From assembly GCF_008329715.1 (NCBI RefSeq), contig NZ_VTSR01000020.1, positions 124,001 through 188,000 on the forward strand: a stretch of DNA of 64,000 nt, in the 5' to 3' direction. The DNA is from Gimesia chilikensis. Lineage in GTDB: Bacteria > Planctomycetota > Planctomycetia > Planctomycetales > Planctomycetaceae. Every line of letters starts with the position of its first letter. Positions within the stretch are counted from its first letter, which is position 1. Both the position numbers and the translations under genes were made by a program. The notes beneath the pieces are model-generated. The model was not told where the DNA came from. It searched no databases and saw only the letters and a program-made list of their open reading frames with translations. This document shows, piece by piece, positions 17,086 through 25,803 of the stretch.

Positions 17086-19998
17086 ATGCTCCCATTACGT
17101 TCGCGTCTTCTGGCCCTCTTCCTGTTCGTTCTGAGCTTTGCCATGAATTCCGCTTCCGCAGCGGACTGGCCCATGTGGCGACACGATCCCCAGCGCTCGG
17201 CTGAGACCGCACAATCGCTGCCTGAGAAACTGTTCGTCCAATGGGTTCACAAACTGCCGGCGCTTGAGCCCGCCTTCAATAATGTGCGGCTGCAGTTCGA
17301 CGCAGGCTATGAACCGATCGTGAAAGATCAGCGGCTGTTTTACGGTTCCTCGCAAACGGATTCCGTTACCGCCGTTGATGTAGCCACCGGTAAGGAACTC
17401 TGGCGTTTCACCACCGATGGCCCGGTTCGTCTGGCTCCGGTCGCCTGGCAGGATCTGGTGATCTTCGGTTCGGATGACGGCTGCGTTTATGCGGTGGCAG
17501 CTGAGACCGGCGCACTGCGGTGGAAATACCGGGCGGTCCCTTCCCAGCGACTCATTCTGGGTAACCGCCGCCTGATCTCTGTCTGGCCGGTTCGCGGTGG
17601 TCCTGTCATCGAAGAGGATACACTCTACTTCGCCGCCGGTGTCTGGCCGTTTGAAGGCGTCTTCATCTATGCCCTGAATGCAGAAACGGGGGCAGTAAAA
17701 TGGGTCAACGACCGACTCGGTTACATTTACGGACAGCATCCGCACGCAGCGGAAGCCTTTGGTGGCATTACCCCGCAGGGTTACCTGGTCATCGCCGGGG
17801 AGGAACTGATTGTTCCCTGCGGCACCGCTTTTCCGGCACGGATCAATAAACAGACGGGCAAACTGATCGAGTTCGAACTGCCCAAACCGGGACGTACCCC
17901 GGGTGGCTGGTTCGCGGCTGCGGGCAAAGCAGCCCGACGGGGAGAGACGAAACTTCCGCAGACGACAGCCGCTCAGCCGGAACTGCAGTTTGACCGGGAT
18001 GTGAATTCCGCCCGGCACGAGAATGGTCAGAATTATGGTCCGGATGGTAAACGGGGAATCCGACAGCAGATCCAGACTGCAGATCGCAAGCTGACATACA
18101 AAAACGGAATTCCCGGCGTTCCAGGAGTCATCCACAGCCTGGTAGCAGCCGCGGATCGCCTGTTTGCGGTGACGGAAGAAGGCAGCATTTACTGTCTGGG
18201 TCCAGAAGAAACGACACCGGTCACCTATGAGTCTCCCCTGCTGTCAAAGCAAGCGAAGTCAACCGATCAAACGTCTCAGGCTCCGCTACCGGCGATGTTT
18301 GGAGGCGCACTGCAGGCCGGCGGTTATGTCTTTCTCGCAGGGGTTCCCGATGCGGAACTACTCAACACACTACTGACTCGGCATGACCTGCAGATCATTT
18401 CCTTCATCAATGATCCGGGGCAGCTCACACAGCTGCGAACATTGTTTCACGAGCGGGGATATGCCAGTTCCCAACTGGCTTTTCTCCCGGGACCACTCAA
18501 TAAGTTCAGCTACCCGGCTTACTTTGCACAGACGATTATCACAGCCGAACCCGTTTATGCCGGCATGAAATCGCATGCAGAACAGGTCCGCGTGCTCTAT
18601 CCGTCACTCAGACCTTATGGCGGCCGATTGCTGGTAAAGACGTCGGAGAGCGATCACGGTCGACTGGCAGCGGAGTTCAAGTCGCTCTCTCAAGTGAAAA
18701 TTTCGCGTGTCGGTGACTACTCGGTCTTTGAAAAAGTGGGGGCCATTCCTGGTTCCTCCAATTACACGGGGGGCTGGTCGAGCCCTGACGAACTGGTCAA
18801 AGCACCGGTGGGTGTACTCTGGTATGACGACAGCGTCGGTAATTTCAAACGGGCACCACAGCCGCTGTTCGTCGATGGGGTGATGATCTCGCATTCGAAA
18901 TTCTGGCAGGGATACCCGGCGGGAATCCGCCCCCCCTACAAATTACTCAATCCCCAGTTTTCCGATGTCTACACAGGCCGCAAGCTGAATGCGACCCAGG
19001 CAGAAGTCCTGACGACTGAGCTGCCTACACTCAACCAGGAAGAGAAGCAGCCGAACCAGTATCGGCCACCTTATCAGACGAACGCCTGGAGCCCGCCACC
19101 GCCGGTAATTGGCGAGCGGACCAATCCGCTGAATGGCAAAACCGAACCGCGAGCCTTCCCCAAAAGTTACGGCTGCGACGGCGGCGTTGATTACAGCTAC
19201 GTCTATACGATGCGTTCCGGGACCGCCGCTTTTTATGACAAACGGGTGGAGAGCGGTACGATTCATATCAGTGGCCCCCGTTCCGGCTGTACGAACAGCA
19301 TTGTGCCTGCGAATGGTCTGCTTAACGTGCCCTATTACTTCCAGGGATGTACCTGCAGCTATCCACTTCCCGTTGGTCTGTCGCTGATTTCCCTGCCCGA
19401 GACGCACGAGCAGTGGATGGTCTGGGGCAAAGGTCAGGCGCAGGACATTCAGCGGGTCGGACTTAACTTCGGTGCCCCCGGCGACCGGATGACCGACAAG
19501 GGCACACTCTGGCTGGATACGCCCAGCGTGGGAGGGCCTTCTCCGGAACTCAAACTTGAGATCCAGCCCGCGAGCGTCAACCCCTTCTACGAGCACTCCC
19601 TCTGGATCGAAGGTGGTCAGGGCTGGCCCTGGGTGGGTGCCTCCGGAATCACTGGCGTGGAACGGATCACGTTACATGACCTGGAGCCGGGCGAATACAC
19701 GCTACGACTCTACTTCAGGGATCCGGAATTCGCAGCTGCCGGAAGGCGGGTCTTCTCGGTTCAACTCAATGAACAGCCGCTGATCCAGAAGCTCGACATC
19801 GCCGGGGAAACCGGATCGCGACAACGAATTCTGGTACGGGAATTCAAGGATGTTTCGCTGACCGAGTCTGCCCGACTGGACTTCACGACTCAGACGGGAG
19901 CAGCCCTGATCTGCGGTGTGGAACTGGTGCGGCAGGGGCTCCCCCTGGATGAAATTGTCAACCTGCCCGAACAGAAACAGGAACTGCTGACGAAATAG
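17086..19998 (+). CDS. Large secreted PQQ-like beta-propeller protein with malectin-like C-terminus
   Basis: A 970-aa exported protein. Residues 1-26 are a signal peptide ending ASA. From about residue 30 there are PQQ-type propeller blades, with motifs such as TAVDVATGKELWRF and YAVAAETGALRWKYRA. The propeller is interrupted and seems incomplete or divergent. A middle part contains a methyltransferase-like or unknown domain (about 420-560). Further on are Pro-rich and Cys-containing segments (SGCTNSI, FQGCTCSYPLP). The last 150 residues resemble a malectin or carbohydrate-binding fold (LEPGEYTLRLYFRDPE). A role in periplasmic polysaccharide binding or oxidation is inferred. No heme-binding CxxCH is visible, so it is not a classical quinohemoprotein. 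It is convergent with the sulfatase, 13 bp apart. Confidence 0.75.
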   Translation: MLPLRSRLLALFLFVLSFAMNSASAADWPMWRHDPQRSAETAQSLPEKLFVQWVHKLPALEPAFNNVRLQFDAGYEPIVKDQRLFYGSSQTDSVTAVDVATGKELWRFTTDGPVRLAPVAWQDLVIFGSDDGCVYAVAAETGALRWKYRAVPSQRLILGNRRLISVWPVRGGPVIEEDTLYFAAGVWPFEGVFIYALNAETGAVKWVNDRLGYIYGQHPHAAEAFGGITPQGYLVIAGEELIVPCGTAFPARINKQTGKLIEFELPKPGRTPGGWFAAAGKAARRGETKLPQTTAAQPELQFDRDVNSARHENGQNYGPDGKRGIRQQIQTADRKLTYKNGIPGVPGVIHSLVAAADRLFAVTEEGSIYCLGPEETTPVTYESPLLSKQAKSTDQTSQAPLPAMFGGALQAGGYVFLAGVPDAELLNTLLTRHDLQIISFINDPGQLTQLRTLFHERGYASSQLAFLPGPLNKFSYPAYFAQTIITAEPVYAGMKSHAEQVRVLYPSLRPYGGRLLVKTSESDHGRLAAEFKSLSQVKISRVGDYSVFEKVGAIPGSSNYTGGWSSPDELVKAPVGVLWYDDSVGNFKRAPQPLFVDGVMISHSKFWQGYPAGIRPPYKLLNPQFSDVYTGRKLNATQAEVLTTELPTLNQEEKQPNQYRPPYQTNAWSPPPPVIGERTNPLNGKTEPRAFPKSYGCDGGVDYSYVYTMRSGTAAFYDKRVESGTIHISGPRSGCTNSIVPANGLLNVPYYFQGCTCSYPLPVGLSLISLPETHEQWMVWGKGQAQDIQRVGLNFGAPGDRMTDKGTLWLDTPSVGGPSPELKLEIQPASVNPFYEHSLWIEGGQGWPWVGASGITGVERITLHDLEPGEYTLRLYFRDPEFAAAGRRVFSVQLNEQPLIQKLDIAGETGSRQRILVREFKDVSLTESARLDFTTQTGAALICGVELVRQGLPLDEIVNLPEQKQELLTK

Positions 19999-20011
19999 TT
20001 TTCCCGATCTG

Positions 20012-21517
20012 TTAATAATCGCGGAACGGTCCCCGGGGTTCGGCTTCGGCCATCTCTTTCTTCCAGTTGGCAAAGCGGGCTTGCAGTTGTTTGAGTTTCT
20101 CAGGATTTGATTGGGAGAGGTCGTGCTTTTCACCCACATCTGTGGAAAGATCAAACAGGCCGTTCCCCTTTTCGGACTCGACCCACTTCCAGTTTCCAAC
20201 GCGAGCCGCCTTGTCGGCGCGACGTTGCCAGAACATTTCTGAGCGAGGTGAATCGGCCTGGCCCATCAGCGTGGGCAGCATATCGTATCCATCGATGACA
20301 ACTTCCTGTGGCTGGGGAATGCCTGCCTCTTTGAGGAACGTCGGGACGAGTTCTAGCGATGTGAGCAGGCCTTCATTGACAGTTCCCGGTTTGATTTTTT
20401 TCGGATAACGGATCAGGCAGGGAACGCGAATGCCCCCTTCGAACATCATTCCCTTCTTGCCTTTCAGGGGACTGTTATCGGCACCGCCGCCGCCCCCGTT
20501 GTCGGAGAAGAAGACCACGATCGTGTTGTCGGCGATTTTGTATTCATCGAGCAGATCCAGCACTTCGCCGATGGCGGCGTCCATGCAGGTGATGGAAGCG
20601 ACGTACTCCAGGCGACGCCTGTCGGCCGAGGGTTTCTGGTGAATGACGGGACCTTTGGCGGTTTCCCGGTATTCGTAACGGCCGGTTCGATTCCTGGTGA
20701 CGAACGTATCCTTCAGCTCGGGATACATGGCTTTATATTTTTTCGGTGCCTGGGCAACGCCCCGAATGCGGGGATCGAGGTTTGAGGCACTGTGGGGTGC
20801 GTTAAAGGGGAGGTAAAGAAAGAACGGTTTATCGTGATTCTCTTTCACGAACCGCACTGCTTCCCGCTGAAAGAGATACGTGCAATAGGTGCCCTTGTCT
20901 GCTTCGGTGGGCTGGTTATTGCGATACATGGAAGGCACGCCGTAGCGCTCGTGGGTGAAGTAATCGATGCCGGTGTTGGTGAAGCCGTAAAAGTCATCGA
21001 AGCCGCGGGCGAGCGGCAGGAAGCGACGATGCACGCCCAGATCCCACTTTCCATAGATGCCACTCACATAACCGGCTGGTTTCAACAGGGCGGGCAAGAG
21101 CTGTTCGCGGACATCCATCCCGCCGATGCGTTCGAAGGTGACATCATACTCGGACGGCTTGTACTTGTGGCCGTAATCGGGGGCCTCGTTGCGGATCATG
21201 TCATAGATTCCGTTGCGCTGCGGATAGCGTCCGGTAAGCAGACTGCCTCGACTGGGGGTGCATGCCGGCCAGGTCACATAGAAATTGGTCAGTTTGACAC
21301 CTTCCTCAGCCAGGCGATCGAGGTTGGGAGCGATGACCTGCTGGCTGCCGAAACTTTTCAAGTCGTGATAGCCCTGATCATCGCTGACAATCATCACGAT
21401 GTTGGGTGGTGTATCTGCGGCCTCCAGCGAAGCGAGGTGCAGCGTTCCGATCAGACAGAGCAGGATCACAAGAGCAGATGATTTCAGCACACGGGCTGTG
21501 AGTGGATGACGAGCCAT
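20012..21517 (-). CDS. Secreted type I sulfatase
   Basis: Type I sulfatases hydrolyse sulfate esters and use formylglycine made from Cys or Ser. The 501-aa protein has a signal peptide (residues 1-34, ending LEAA). The metal site is NIVMIVSDDQGYHD. The activation motif CTPSRGSLLTGR has its Cys at residue 86, so it is of the Cys type. GKWDLGVH and FFLYLPFNAPH carry further active-site residues, and FFSDNGGGGG supplies the downstream Asp-Asn metal ligands. Planctomycetes carry many such enzymes for sulfated algal polysaccharides. The substrate is unknown. It is divergent from a GH114-like gene, which may act on related glycans. Confidence 0.93.
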   Translation of the reverse strand: MARHPLTARVLKSSALVILLCLIGTLHLASLEAADTPPNIVMIVSDDQGYHDLKSFGSQQVIAPNLDRLAEEGVKLTNFYVTWPACTPSRGSLLTGRYPQRNGIYDMIRNEAPDYGHKYKPSEYDVTFERIGGMDVREQLLPALLKPAGYVSGIYGKWDLGVHRRFLPLARGFDDFYGFTNTGIDYFTHERYGVPSMYRNNQPTEADKGTYCTYLFQREAVRFVKENHDKPFFLYLPFNAPHSASNLDPRIRGVAQAPKKYKAMYPELKDTFVTRNRTGRYEYRETAKGPVIHQKPSADRRRLEYVASITCMDAAIGEVLDLLDEYKIADNTIVVFFSDNGGGGGADNSPLKGKKGMMFEGGIRVPCLIRYPKKIKPGTVNEGLLTSLELVPTFLKEAGIPQPQEVVIDGYDMLPTLMGQADSPRSEMFWQRRADKAARVGNWKWVESEKGNGLFDLSTDVGEKHDLSQSNPEKLKQLQARFANWKKEMAEAEPRGPFRDY

Positions 21518-21629
21518 AGGTGGTATTCACTTTACATCTAACGTTCGAGGTTCATAGCATAGGAGTAACCCGTTCAGGATAACAGATGCGCCCGGGAAAA
21601 CTCAAACCCCTGCAACAGGAATCAAGACG

Positions 21630-22589
21630 ATGCACGTCCGCTGTTACTCGATTGTTTTACTGCTACTGTCCATCCTGCTGACGGGAACGGCCCGCGTCGA
21701 AAGTGCGGATAAGCCTGCTTTTGTCCCGACCAGCTACCAGCTCTACTACGGGAGTGAGCCCCGCCTGCTGAAACAGTTGCGGGACCGGATTCAGCCGGGC
21801 CAGGTGATCGTGATCGAACTGCGGGGTCTGCAGCCTGATCAAGTCGCTGACCTCGTGAATTTCGCGCATCAGAAGCAGGCGAAAGTCATCGCTTATCTGA
21901 GTATTGGCGAATTGGGACAACTGGAAAAAGCAAACTTCGAGAAGTATCTCAAACGGTCTCCCAACGGGTATCCTCTCAGCGAAATTGTGTTCGGCAAAAA
22001 CCAGACGTTTGAGTCGTGGTATGTCGACGTCAGCTATGGCGAGTGGAGGGGCTTTCTGATGGAGCGGATCAAGCGGATGTATGCCCAGAAGATTGACGGA
22101 CTGTTTCTGGATACCGTCGACACCGCCGACCTGTATCTCAACAGAAAGGAATGGTCCCTGCCCCGTCGCAGTAAAAGTGTGACAGCGATGATCAGCCTGA
22201 TTCGCGCGATTAAAGGCGTCGATCCGGAGAAGTTCATCATGCAGAATCGGGGCTTGAACCTGATTGGGAAAACGGTCTTTGTCGGAGAGGCAACGGGGAT
22301 TCTGATCCCCGGTCTCGACCTGGCACAGCAGCATCCGGACAATCCAGACGGGCTGCTTTGGGAATCAGCGTTCGCGCATTCAGGCGACTGGATTGAAAGC
22401 AAAGAGCGGGCGATGATCCGCATTCAGAAAAACGGATTCACGACGGTCTTCACGCTGGGATACAGCGACACCAGCGTGAGTGCAGACACGTTTTTCCGTA
22501 AGAGCCAAGCAGACGGATTCATTCCCGGCTGGGCCAGTTCCACGACGAAACTGCACCTGGAGCTGACGCAACAACCGCCGGGCAAGTGA
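21630..22589 (+). CDS. Secreted GH114-like (endo-alpha-1,4-polygalactosaminidase type) protein
   Basis: A 319-aa protein with a signal peptide (about residues 1-25). The rest looks like the GH114/TM1410 TIM-barrel family: YQLYYG, VIVIELRGL, KVIAYLSIGELG, SWYVDVSYGEWRGFLMERIK and DGLFLDTVDTADLY. The last holds an acidic residue on a strand end, as expected of the active site. The predicted role is cleavage of an exopolysaccharide containing galactosamine, but activity has been shown for few members, so the substrate is open. AGGA lies ahead of the ATG. The gene is divergent from the sulfatase and convergent with cysH (6 bp apart). Confidence 0.8.
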   Translation: MHVRCYSIVLLLLSILLTGTARVESADKPAFVPTSYQLYYGSEPRLLKQLRDRIQPGQVIVIELRGLQPDQVADLVNFAHQKQAKVIAYLSIGELGQLEKANFEKYLKRSPNGYPLSEIVFGKNQTFESWYVDVSYGEWRGFLMERIKRMYAQKIDGLFLDTVDTADLYLNRKEWSLPRRSKSVTAMISLIRAIKGVDPEKFIMQNRGLNLIGKTVFVGEATGILIPGLDLAQQHPDNPDGLLWESAFAHSGDWIESKERAMIRIQKNGFTTVFTLGYSDTSVSADTFFRKSQADGFIPGWASSTTKLHLELTQQPPGK

Positions 22590-22595
22590 ACCGGT

Positions 22596-23387
22596 TCAGA
22601 TCATGAAGTCGGTTTCGCGTCCCAGGATGCGGTCGACCAGATCCTGAGGCAGCTCGATCGAAGGGGCATGCTTTCCGGCCACATCGGTGGGATTGATGCC
22701 GCAGTACTGCGACCAGGGTCCGAGGTGCCGCCAGCGTCCGGCCCGGTTCGGTTCGCTTTCCATCACGGGGGTGGTGCAGCGATTACAGCCGATGGTTGGG
22801 TAGCCCTGCTGATGCAGCGGATTGGTAATGACCTGGTTGTCTTTGAGGTAGGCCTGGAACTCGTCCTTGGTCAGGCTGGCCAGGATATTCACCCGCAGGC
22901 AGTTCATGGCGGGGTCAATCGCCAGGATAGGTACATTGGCGCGTTGACCGCCGTCGGCCCGGCGGAGACTGCCGATGAGGGCATCGTACTGATCGGCCAC
23001 CTGAATAAGAGGTTCCGTCTTACGCAGATCGCAGCACTTTTCCTGACCTTCGACAGACAGATACAGAACGCCCAGTTCTTCGGTCTGTTCCTGCATCGTT
23101 TTGGCCGGCATCAGCGTGACGATGTTCAGGTTATATTCTTCAATCAGGCGGTCCCGGGTATCCAGGGTCTCCTGAAACAGGACGCCGGTATCGACGAACA
23201 GAATCGGGATGTCGGCCTTTAACTGGCTCAGCATGTGGGCTACCACGCAACCTGCACGCTGCATCGATGATAAAGCTGCCAGTCGTGTGCCAAACATTTC
23301 CTGTGCCCAATGAATCAGCTCCAGGGGAGTTCGTTCTTCAAACGACTCGTTAAGATCTGATAAATCAGCCTGAGTCAGACGTGCCAT
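22596..23387 (-). CDS. cysH: Phosphoadenylyl/adenylyl-sulfate reductase (4Fe-4S type)
   Basis: The enzyme reduces activated sulfate (APS or PAPS) to sulfite in the assimilatory pathway that feeds the sulfite reductase at 4798. The 263-aa protein has the PP-loop-like fold. It carries Cys118-Cys119 ([12 protein letters not shown]) and Cys201/Cys204 (GCNRC), the CC...CxxC pattern that holds a 4Fe-4S cluster in APS-type reductases. The catalytic Cys is probably Cys229 in the C-terminal YCGINPTD. The cluster points to APS use or dual use, but substrate choice cannot be settled from sequence. Sulfate activation genes are not in the window. Confidence 0.88.
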   Translation of the reverse strand: MARLTQADLSDLNESFEERTPLELIHWAQEMFGTRLAALSSMQRAGCVVAHMLSQLKADIPILFVDTGVLFQETLDTRDRLIEEYNLNIVTLMPAKTMQEQTEELGVLYLSVEGQEKCCDLRKTEPLIQVADQYDALIGSLRRADGGQRANVPILAIDPAMNCLRVNILASLTKDEFQAYLKDNQVITNPLHQQGYPTIGCNRCTTPVMESEPNRAGRWRHLGPWSQYCGINPTDVAGKHAPSIELPQDLVDRILGRETDFMI

Positions 23388-23547
23388 TCAAGTATTCCTG
23401 CTGCGTTTTCCACGTACTGACGCGAAAAGGCAGATAAGCGATGCCAGTAAAAAGTCCTGAAATAAGGGAAAAACCGCCTGTGAGCGGACAATTTCAGGAA
23501 TTGTAGCGAACAGTCAGAAATACCTCAATGCGCTCCTGGACGGCTGC

Positions 23548-23581
23548 CCGCCAAACAGGGCGATTTTTCCCTGTTTGGCGG
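23548..23581 (-). terminator. Perfect 13-bp hairpin downstream of the HAD phosphatase gene
   Basis: Arms 23548-23560 and 23569-23581 (CCGCCAAACAGGG and its complement) enclose an 8-nt loop. It lies 27 bp past the stop of the minus-strand HAD gene. There is no U-tract after the stem, so termination is likely but not classical. Confidence 0.5.
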
Positions 23582-23607
23582 CAAAACCGCGTTAGACAGT
23601 CAGAAAA

Positions 23608-24423
23608 TCAGGCCAGCAGGCGTTCCCGCTCGGGAATCCGGTGACTCTCGAGCTGAAAGAATTCTTCTTTGTTCAGATCAGCAATGCTGTCGACCACCAG
23701 ATCGGGCTGATAAGCATACTGGCTCAGGTCTGAAAGGGCTGTTCCGCCGGAAAGCACCAGCACGGAACGATAGCCCATTTCGACGCCTCCCAGAATGTCG
23801 GTCTCCATTGTATCGCCGATCATGGTTGTCTGGGCAGAAGAGATCCCCAGTTCCTGTCGGGCACTCCGCATCATGACGGGGCTGGGCTTACCGACGCTGA
23901 AGGCTTTCTTCTTGGTGGCTGCTTCCAGCATGGCGACGATCGCTCCACAACCGGGACGCAGGCCGTTCTGAGTCGGGCAGTTGGGATCCATATTGGTGGC
24001 GATCAGTTTGGCACCGTTTTCGATCATGCGGACCGCGGCTTCAATCATTTCGAAATTGACCATCCGACCTTCGCCCACCACGACATAGTCGGGATCGTGA
24101 TCGACGATCGAGTACCCGTTGCGATGCAATGCATGTAACAGGCCACCTTCGCCGATGACGAAGGCGGTGCCGTGGGGTTTACTCTGCGCCAGGAACCGTG
24201 CGGTGGCCATAGCACAGGTAAAGATATGCTCTTCGCCGACGGTAATTCCCATCCGGCCGAGTTTGGTAACGACGTCGCGGCGGGTACGCTGGCTGTTATT
24301 GGTCAGGAAAATGAACGGCAGATCGCGCTTCTTGAGTTCATTGATAAATTCGGTGGCGCCTGGGATCAGGTCTGTCCCTCGATAAACTACGCCATCCATG
24401 TCAATCAAATATCCTGGTAACAT
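23608..24423 (-). CDS. HAD-IIA family sugar phosphatase, NagD-like
   Basis: NagD-type HAD enzymes dephosphorylate nucleotide and sugar phosphates. The 271-aa protein has motif I DMDGVVYRG (Asp8 and Asp10), motif II LTNNSQRTR, motif III with Lys near GKPSPVMM and motif IV MIGDTMETDILGG. The C2-type cap lies between motifs II and III. An AAGGA sequence precedes the ATG. It is on the same strand as cysH, with 220 bp between them and a hairpin after its stop, so it is probably transcribed alone. The exact substrate is unknown. Confidence 0.9.
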   Translation of the reverse strand: MLPGYLIDMDGVVYRGTDLIPGATEFINELKKRDLPFIFLTNNSQRTRRDVVTKLGRMGITVGEEHIFTCAMATARFLAQSKPHGTAFVIGEGGLLHALHRNGYSIVDHDPDYVVVGEGRMVNFEMIEAAVRMIENGAKLIATNMDPNCPTQNGLRPGCGAIVAMLEAATKKKAFSVGKPSPVMMRSARQELGISSAQTTMIGDTMETDILGGVEMGYRSVLVLSGGTALSDLSQYAYQPDLVVDSIADLNKEEFFQLESHRIPERERLLA

Positions 24424-24926
24424 TGTGTTCGGTCCTTGAATTTAGAACTTGAGTGAGTCAAATCTCACGTGGGAAATCTTCAGATGCCGGGCGCGCGCTC
24501 ACTGAAAAACGTCAGTGTGTGAATCGGGTCTTGGGGAAAGCTCTGTGAATTTACAGAACTAATTGAGTTCTATTTTTCGACTCCAATTTGACCATCAGAA
24601 CAATTCATCTATGTGGCATCTGCTGAAGAGTAGTAGCGCATTTCGTAACAAACATGATTGATGGACTTCGCAATTGCTGTGCCGGTCGAGAGAGCTCCTC
24701 GATTCCCGACCTGCAGATCCATTGCCATAACCCATTATGAAATAACATCTTTTTCAAATGAGTCTTTCAGAGGATTGATTAGAAAACCGCTGAATCTTTA
24801 CAAGGAACTCACACAGACCGCGGATGAGCCACTTAGCAATTAAGCGGGTCTGCACAGGAAATAGACAGTACGGGTGTGCTCCCAAAGTGGTGGCCGCTGG
24901 TGAAAAAGTGGCTGCTATCAACAAAA
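24424..24926. other. Intergenic region upstream of the HAD gene
   Basis: This region presumably carries the HAD gene promoter. A 61-codon plus-strand frame at 24658-24843 lacks protein-like character and a ribosome binding site. Nothing else is recognisable. Confidence 0.4.
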
Positions 24927-24958
24927 ACCCCGATCGACTTCGCAAAGCCAATCGGGGT
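24923..24958 (-). terminator. Intrinsic terminator of hsp20
   Basis: On the minus strand, arms ACCCCGAT/ATCGGGGT (24951-24958 and 24927-24934) enclose a 16-nt loop and are followed by a run of five T (24923-24927 on the complement). It lies 44 bp after the hsp20 stop. Confidence 0.85.
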
Positions 24959-25002
24959 GTCGCAACGAATCAATTTCTCAGGGAGATCTCCACTCCAGCC
25001 GG

Positions 25003-25446
25003 TTATTCAGATTTGGAAATATCCTGAATCTCAATCCGGCGGGGCTGCATCTCGGCCTTCTTATCCATGACCACGGTCAGGACGCCTGCATCGAGAGTCG
25101 CGGAAACAGAGGCGGGATCGGCCCATTCCGGCAGGCGAACCAGTCGTTTGAATTTGCCGAAGCTCCGTTCGTTATGGAGATGCTCCCGGTTTTCGACCGA
25201 CTTGCGTTCGCCGGTGAGGACCAGGTTTCCATCCTGAATATCCAGAGACAGGTCTTCCTTGGTCATGCCGGGAACATCCAGCGCCACATGGAATTTGCTG
25301 TCTTCTTCCCAGACTGAAAGCGGCGAATAAGCGCCTTCGAAGCCATTAAATGACTTGCCGAAGAACTGGGTGAAGGCATCATCCAGATCGGAACGCAGGT
25401 TAGCAGAAAAAGGAAATCCGAGTTTGTGATTGCGTGTGCTTAACAT
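25003..25446 (-). CDS. Small heat-shock protein, Hsp20/alpha-crystallin family
   Basis: sHsps hold unfolding proteins in soluble complexes without ATP. The 147-aa protein has a short N-terminal arm, then the alpha-crystallin domain from about residue 42 (VWEEDSKFHVALDVPGMTKEDLSLDIQDGNLVLTGER) to about 130. It closes with the signature AxLDAGVLTVVMDK, and a C-terminal RRIEI gives the IxI-type motif. AAGGAG precedes the ATG by seven bases. A sigma-54-like site lies about 95 bp upstream, and no CIRCE element is visible. It is monocistronic. Confidence 0.93.
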   Translation of the reverse strand: MLSTRNHKLGFPFSANLRSDLDDAFTQFFGKSFNGFEGAYSPLSVWEEDSKFHVALDVPGMTKEDLSLDIQDGNLVLTGERKSVENREHLHNERSFGKFKRLVRLPEWADPASVSATLDAGVLTVVMDKKAEMQPRRIEIQDISKSE

Positions 25447-25539
25447 GGCATTGCTCCTTATGAAATAAGAAACGAAATTGTATCTACAGTAATCCCTGAC
25501 AGGTGGGACTGACCAGCTTGATTGACAGTTTCCCTATAA

Positions 25540-25554
25540 GCATTCAGCATGCCA
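25540..25554 (-). promoter_or_regulatory. Possible sigma-54-type promoter for hsp20
   Basis: On the minus strand TGGCATG and ATGC are spaced with the 12-bp GG-GC distance of RpoN sites (one mismatch in the -12 element). The predicted start is about 80 nt before the hsp20 ATG. Confidence 0.35.
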
Positions 25555-25732
25555 ATTAGTCACTCAGCACAACCGATTTCACCACATTCCTTTTAATTAC
25601 ATATACTTACGACCTGAAAATTTTTCACATAAAACAGAATGCACAATCAGAAGCACATACAGAACACGCCATTATGGCACCTTTCACACCACCCCAAGAA
25701 GTGCCGTTATGGCAGCACTGTGTCTGAGTGCG

Positions 25733-25769
25733 AAAAAAACTCGCAGCAAACCCGGGGGCCTGCTGCGAG
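25733..25769 (-). terminator. Intrinsic terminator of glnA
   Basis: On the minus strand a 9-bp stem CTCGCAGCA/TGCTGCGAG (25761-25769 and 25740-25748) is followed by seven T. It lies 35 bp past the glnA stop. Confidence 0.9.
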
Positions 25770-25803
25770 AATATTACCGATTTCGGTACTCTGAACTAAA
25801 CGC

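Noticed and set aside
24658-24843. Plus-strand frame of 61 codons
   Set aside because: No ribosome site, no pattern, in the middle of a promoter region.
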